Source: Bremia lactucae (taxonomy: Eukaryota > Oomycota > Peronosporomycetes > Peronosporales > Peronosporaceae). Taken from it: DNA of 64,000 nucleotides. Positions 63,391 through 64,000 of this stretch are shown here, piece after piece (the stretch's first letter is position 1; each line of letters starts with the position of its first letter). The notes under the pieces were generated by a model. The model worked only from the letters and a program-made list of their open reading frames with translations, was not told the origin of the DNA and did not search any database. Both the position numbers and the translations under genes were made by a program. The DNA lies in NCBI RefSeq assembly GCF_004359215.1, contig NC_090613.1:350267-414266 (forward strand), given 5' to 3'.

Positions 63391-64000
63391 CAGAAATTGC
63401 ATTGTTAGGTAGGGTAGCAGTACTTAATAGTACTTTTTCACCCACTCTAAAGCGTTCATTATTTTTGCGACCATTTCGGTCCGCATATTCTTTTTGCTTG
63501 TCCTGTGCGCTTGCCATTGCGTCACGGACTTTACGTACAAAGCGTTGAGCCTCGCTCACGCTTTTAGCATCAAACTCGCCTATGAGACCGCCAAGAGGTC
63601 GGTCATAAGGCGTAGTTTTATTGACCACTGCTGAACTGGCAGGGTCACTAGGGCAAGTTTCAGTCTTTGAGATGATACCCTCATGGGTCATCGTCATATT
63701 GACGAAACTATGTCCCTCTTTCGCACCGAGCATAGTGAGGGGCCCTCCCCCACTAAGACTCGGGCTGCGCACAAACGAGACTGGCGTCCGAGGATGGCGC
63801 AGTCCGTTAATATAAAACGGTGTCTCACCCGTACTGGCGTGGACACTGTTATTTATAGCGAACTCCACAAAGGGCAATTGCTTGCTCCACTCTTTGGGAG
63901 TTGCTATAGTGCGTAAGACATCCGCCACGACCCGATTGGCACGTTCTGTTTGGCCATCGGTCTGGGGATGATCTGCGGTCGACATGTGGAGCTTGCTACC
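63391..64000 (-). pseudogene. Family C/D-type integrase, minus strand, cut by window end
   Basis: Minus frame from 63985: STADHPQTDGQTERANRVVA, PKEWSKQLPFVEFAINNSVH, ASTGETPFYINGLRHPRTPV, VRSPSLSGGG and EAQRFVRKVRDAMASAQDKQ, ending FRVGEKVLLST at about 63425. It is well preserved: no stop in about 190 residues. It matches the family D integrase at 22.6 kb. Confidence 0.8.

Noticed and set aside
1..64000. Bacterial features (operons, ribosome binding sites, origins)
   Set aside because: Spliced genes, kinase/RhoGAP/tetraspanin content and LTR retrotransposons show eukaryotic DNA.

Overview
This window looks like a repeat-rich chromosomal segment of an oomycete, most likely a Peronosporales species (downy mildew or Phytophthora group). 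The basis is the compact host genes with zero to three short introns (51-89 nt, GTACxx donors), a CRIB-RhoGAP, an AGC kinase with an unusual N-terminal domain, and several Ty3/gypsy families whose gag, pol and chromodomain sequences resemble those of Phytophthora-type elements. The species cannot be named from sequence alone.

Host genes sit in two islands. Island 1 (about 5.5-15.9 kb) holds the C-terminal part of a Cys/Met-metabolism PLP enzyme cut by an assembly gap, a GDA1/CD39-family membrane protein, a divergently transcribed GT-B glycosyltransferase, a CRIB-RhoGAP, and an Arb2-domain/AGC-kinase fusion. Island 2 (about 51.3-54.7 kb) holds a spliced 8-TM tandem tetraspanin and a calponin-homology/coiled-coil protein, convergent with each other.

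The rest is decayed, nested LTR retrotransposons. Family A has 441-451 bp LTRs, ends TGTAACGGGG...CCGTTACA, and CCHC gag. Family B has about 300 bp LTRs and a related gag. Family C has about 530 bp LTRs starting TGTAACGGGCTAAAG. Family D has a different gag and a pol at 17.9-22.9 kb. Most coding regions carry stops and frameshifts. Layout: 0-4.8 kb element R1 (minus, family B LTR); 6.0-6.9 kb family A 5' LTR and gag; 16.2-23.0 kb TIR element, solo LTRs and family D; 23.0-27.9 kb family A pol; 29.7-40.4 kb two head-to-head family A elements; 40.4-42.7 kb family C LTRs; 44.8-51.0 kb family B and A gag regions; 56.5-59.6 kb family B element; 59.7-64 kb family C.

The most interesting points are: (1) a conserved antisense ORF between the pol chromodomain and the 3' LTR in at least four elements of two or more families, overlapping the chromodomain on the opposite strand; (2) a very high density of perfect short hairpins and palindromes in the retroelement coding DNA; (3) three ordered hairpins near the LTR 3' end, with a compensatory change between families; (4) the tandem tetraspanin; (5) the Arb2-kinase fusion. 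A 100-N gap, a single N at 47425 and two long exact duplications mean that some large rearrangements could be assembly artefacts.
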